7,051 nt of DNA from Thermodesulfovibrionales bacterium (lineage in GTDB: Bacteria > Nitrospirota > Thermodesulfovibrionia > Thermodesulfovibrionales > UBA1546), in assembly GCA_919901705.1 (NCBI GenBank), contig CAKKPR010000065.1:1-7051 (forward strand), given 5' to 3'. Made by a program: the position numbers and the translations under genes. Under the pieces are notes generated by a model. That model worked only from the letters and a program-made list of their open reading frames with translations, made no database searches and was not told where the DNA came from. How positions within the stretch are numbered: the first letter of the stretch is position 1; the number at the start of each line of letters is the position of its first letter. Shown here piece by piece: positions 5,218 to 7,051 of the stretch.

Positions 5218-6893
5218 TTAACACCAGCCTTTACAAGCGCCTTTTTGCAGACATCTCTCACAAATTCCTCTTTTGAGTGCATTCCCTTTTCTACGAGTGC
5301 GATAGACTCTTTAGTGCCTAAAATCCCAAGTCCATAAGCAGCGCACGCCCTCAGTTCTTCGGGTTCTGCCCGCCTGAATAATCCTTTTTTCCTAAAAAAC
5401 CCGGAGAGTATTGGAAATGCCATCTCCCTGCCTGTTTCTGCTAAAGTCTCAAAGAGTTCCCTCTTTTCAGTGAAAGGCCTTTCCTGCAAATCATCCCCCA
5501 ATACCCTCTCTTTTACTATCTCAAATAACTCGGTTGCGAGTCGCAACGACTTCTTATCACCAGATCCCGTTAGAGATTTATCTCTAAACGGGACAAATTT
5601 TCTTAATGCCTTTAAGGCGCTTGTTCTTACAGCCGCGTCATTATCTTTTAAGGCAGTCATAAGCGGGACCTTTACCTCTTCTGAGCCTATGGATTCCAGC
5701 GCCTTTACCGCTTCCTTCCTTACCCTGAGTTCCGGGTGATGAAGCGCTCCTTCTATATATTTTACTGCAGCAGGTTCTTTTATAATGCCGAGTATCATTA
5801 AGGTGTTTCTGACAAGATACCACCTGTCATCATACATGCCGCTTTCAAATTCAGCTATAGCCTGCTTCCCTATAGCTGACAGTATATTACAGAGGTCTTT
5901 TCTTCCCTTTCTATCCTCAAGTTCCCCTAAAATATTTAAAAGGGGAGAGATTGCATTTTTATTAAGAAGAAGCAAGTATGCCTGAACATTCCCGGGCTTT
6001 TCATCTCCGGCAAAGAGTTTTCTGATATTATCTTTACTGCCGGCACCGTCAATGACATTATCAATTATTTTCTTATGTTCAGATGTACTTTCTGTCTCGC
6101 TTATTGCCCTTAGCCTGCCGATGATTTCTACAGCTTCCCCTATAGAATTTTTATCAACCGTAATATCTATTATCTTTCCGACATTTCTTGCAAGCTCCCT
6201 GAATCCTTCTATGTCTTTTTCAGTCGTCATGAGTTCTAAAAATAACTCGACCGCCTCATAGAGCAAGCTGTCGCCTTCAAGCCTCTGCATCTCAAGCTGA
6301 AGGGCCTCCATTTCATTATCACTGACAGGGTCTACTTTAAAGTCAAGCACTGAAGGCGCCATGACAATATCTATGTACGTAGCCCCTAAAGGAGTCCTTT
6401 CATCCCCGCCATCTTCCATGAAAATATCATTTTCAACCGATAATCCCTCCTCAATAAAGCCTTCTGAAACCGAATAGCTGATATGCTCAATATTTTTTTC
6501 CCATAAAAGCGTTACAATATCATCCTCAAGGTTCTGCTTTTCTGACACTGCCTTGAAAACCTCAACAAAGCTTATTAGTTCATCCAGGGTTATCCCTTTA
6601 TAAAAACATAACTCTCTTATGTTATCCACAAAGAGCATAAGCGCGATATTATCGGTTCTTTCTTCATTATGGAAAACTTCCTTTCCATTGAATAACAGCG
6701 AAAATTGCTCCACTGCAAGAGGAAGGGTATCATTTATAGCAAAAAAAGAATTAAATTTTTCAAGGAGTTCTGCGGCAAACTTTTGATATATGGGGTTATT
6801 CGGCAGGTATGCCTTAAATGTCTTGAGGGTCTTTGTCATGGCCTTGAAGATGTCACTTGCGATTATTAAATCTTTTTCTTCTACATCATCCAT
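5214..6893 (-). CDS. HEAT-repeat protein with a shared N-terminal domain
   Basis: A 559-residue soluble, acidic protein of unproven function, probably a scaffold or adaptor in signalling. Residues about 23-116 are homologous to the N-terminus of the HD-GYP protein downstream (AAELLEKFNSFF, LPLAVEQFSLLFNGKEV, IRELCFYKGITLDELISF). Next comes TLLWEKNIEHISY (128-140), then a long acidic helical middle. HEAT-type repeats are seen at about 357-400, 385-433 (HPELRVRKEAVKALESIG, then DAAVRTSALKALRKF) and 512-557 (LRACAAYGLGILG, EFVRDVCKKALVKAG). HEAT repeats usually bind proteins; no catalytic motif is visible. A Ser/Lys/Gly-rich linker at 434-454 between repeat blocks is encoded by two DNA hairpins. 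The ATG at 6893 follows a GAGGG-type ribosome site. The gene lies 54 bp downstream of a histidine kinase tail and overlaps the HD-GYP gene by four bases, which points to a shared pathway. Confidence 0.9.
   Translation of the reverse strand: MDDVEEKDLIIASDIFKAMTKTLKTFKAYLPNNPIYQKFAAELLEKFNSFFAINDTLPLAVEQFSLLFNGKEVFHNEERTDNIALMLFVDNIRELCFYKGITLDELISFVEVFKAVSEKQNLEDDIVTLLWEKNIEHISYSVSEGFIEEGLSVENDIFMEDGGDERTPLGATYIDIVMAPSVLDFKVDPVSDNEMEALQLEMQRLEGDSLLYEAVELFLELMTTEKDIEGFRELARNVGKIIDITVDKNSIGEAVEIIGRLRAISETESTSEHKKIIDNVIDGAGSKDNIRKLFAGDEKPGNVQAYLLLLNKNAISPLLNILGELEDRKGRKDLCNILSAIGKQAIAEFESGMYDDRWYLVRNTLMILGIIKEPAAVKYIEGALHHPELRVRKEAVKALESIGSEEVKVPLMTALKDNDAAVRTSALKALRKFVPFRDKSLTGSGDKKSLRLATELFEIVKERVLGDDLQERPFTEKRELFETLAETGREMAFPILSGFFRKKGLFRRAEPEELRACAAYGLGILGTKESIALVEKGMHSKEEFVRDVCKKALVKAGVK
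5533..5547. repeat. Short hairpin within the HEAT-repeat gene
   Basis: GTTGCGA (5533-5539) and TCGCAAC (5541-5547) are perfect reverse complements around one base, giving a 6-bp GC-rich stem with an AGT loop. It encodes residues 449-454 (SLRLAT) and lies 17 bases from the larger hairpin at 5565-5593. The two may belong to one element, though an arm this short can be chance. Confidence 0.5.
5565..5593. repeat. Inverted repeat with 13-bp arms inside the HEAT-repeat gene
   Basis: TCCCGTTAGAGAT (5565-5577) pairs with ATCTCTAAACGGGA (5580-5593) across a 2-base centre, with a single bulged A in the right arm and otherwise perfect match. It encodes residues 434-443 (VPFRDKSLTG), a hydrophilic linker after a HEAT repeat, where an insertion would be tolerated. 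Size, near-perfect symmetry and position fit a small palindromic repeat element. No second copy is in this window, so the family membership is inferred. Confidence 0.75.
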
Positions 6894-6947
6894 GCCCTCA
6901 GCCCTCTTTGGTACTATAGTTTATCTAAACATAAAATGCATATAATT

Positions 6948-7051
6948 TCAATTGCCTGCCGGCAGCCTTAACCTGAATGTTGTCCCTGCCTCCGTGCTGT
7001 CAACCAAAATTGTGCCCCCATGGGATACAATGATCTTATGGACTATTGCAA
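6948..7051 (-). CDS. Sensor histidine kinase, C-terminal fragment (runs off the window)
   Basis: Only the last 33 complete codons and the stop are present; the gene continues beyond the right edge. The translation ends AIVHKIIVSHGG, TILVDSTEAG, TTFRLRLPAGN. This is the G2-box end of a HATPase_c ATP-binding domain, as in NtrB/PAS-type sensor kinases, which autophosphorylate a histidine and pass the phosphate to a response regulator. Sensor, membrane and dimerisation parts cannot be seen. The TGA (6948-6950) is followed by a 54-bp AT-rich gap (6894-6947) with only a tiny inverted repeat (GTTTA/TAAAC) and no convincing terminator or promoter, so co-transcription with the HEAT and HD-GYP genes is plausible. 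Its partner regulator may lie outside the window; the response regulator at 23-673 is about 6 kb away with no evidence of pairing. Confidence 0.88.
   Translation of the reverse strand, partial: AIVHKIIVSHGGTILVDSTEAGTTFRLRLPAGN

Noticed and set aside
5923..5946. Inverted repeat TCCCCT...AGGGGA around an AT palindrome in the HEAT gene
   Set aside because: Six-base arms with mismatches inside and an ordinary helical protein sequence (SPLLNILGELE); explicable by chance.

Overview
The window is chromosomal DNA of a free-living bacterium with moderate GC (low 40s % by eye). It holds five complete genes, the 3' end of a sixth and no RNA genes. The domain types (NtrC-like receiver, HD-GYP, HEAT-repeat signalling protein, histidine kinase) and the GluRS-GlnRS pair suggest an anaerobe-type lineage such as Nitrospirota or the former Deltaproteobacteria. 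That placement is inference from style, not a match.

Layout. A response regulator with an unusual ArsR-like winged-helix output lies on the minus strand (23-673). It is separated by a 192-bp divergent promoter region from a plus-strand operon, gltX (866-2323) and glnS (2320-4011), which overlap by four bases (ATGA). These encode glutamyl- and glutaminyl-tRNA synthetases. glnS converges, with a 3-bp gap, on a minus-strand cluster read right to left: the C-terminal tail of a histidine kinase (stop at 6948-6950), a 559-residue HEAT-repeat protein (5214-6893) and a 400-residue HD-GYP protein (4015-5217). The last two also overlap by ATGA. The kinase ends 54 bp before the HEAT gene, so the three may be one signalling operon.

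Main observations. (1) The HEAT and HD-GYP proteins begin with recognisably homologous N-terminal domains of about 90 residues, so the pair looks like one module with two different outputs. (2) Palindromic DNA lies inside coding sequence in three genes: a GC-rich imperfect palindrome inserted in frame in gltX, a perfect 13-bp-arm hairpin in the HD-GYP gene, and two neighbouring hairpins in the HEAT gene. The gltX case and the larger HEAT hairpin look like protein-coding palindromic repeat elements accommodated in loops or linkers. (3) The HD-GYP protein keeps its metal-binding His/Asp set but has altered HHE and DG positions in its signature.

How the genes work together: gltX-glnS charges tRNA-Glu and tRNA-Gln directly. 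The minus-strand cluster probably senses a signal through the kinase and acts through cyclic-di-GMP or a related route via the HD-GYP and HEAT partners. The response regulator at the left end has no visible partner kinase beside it.
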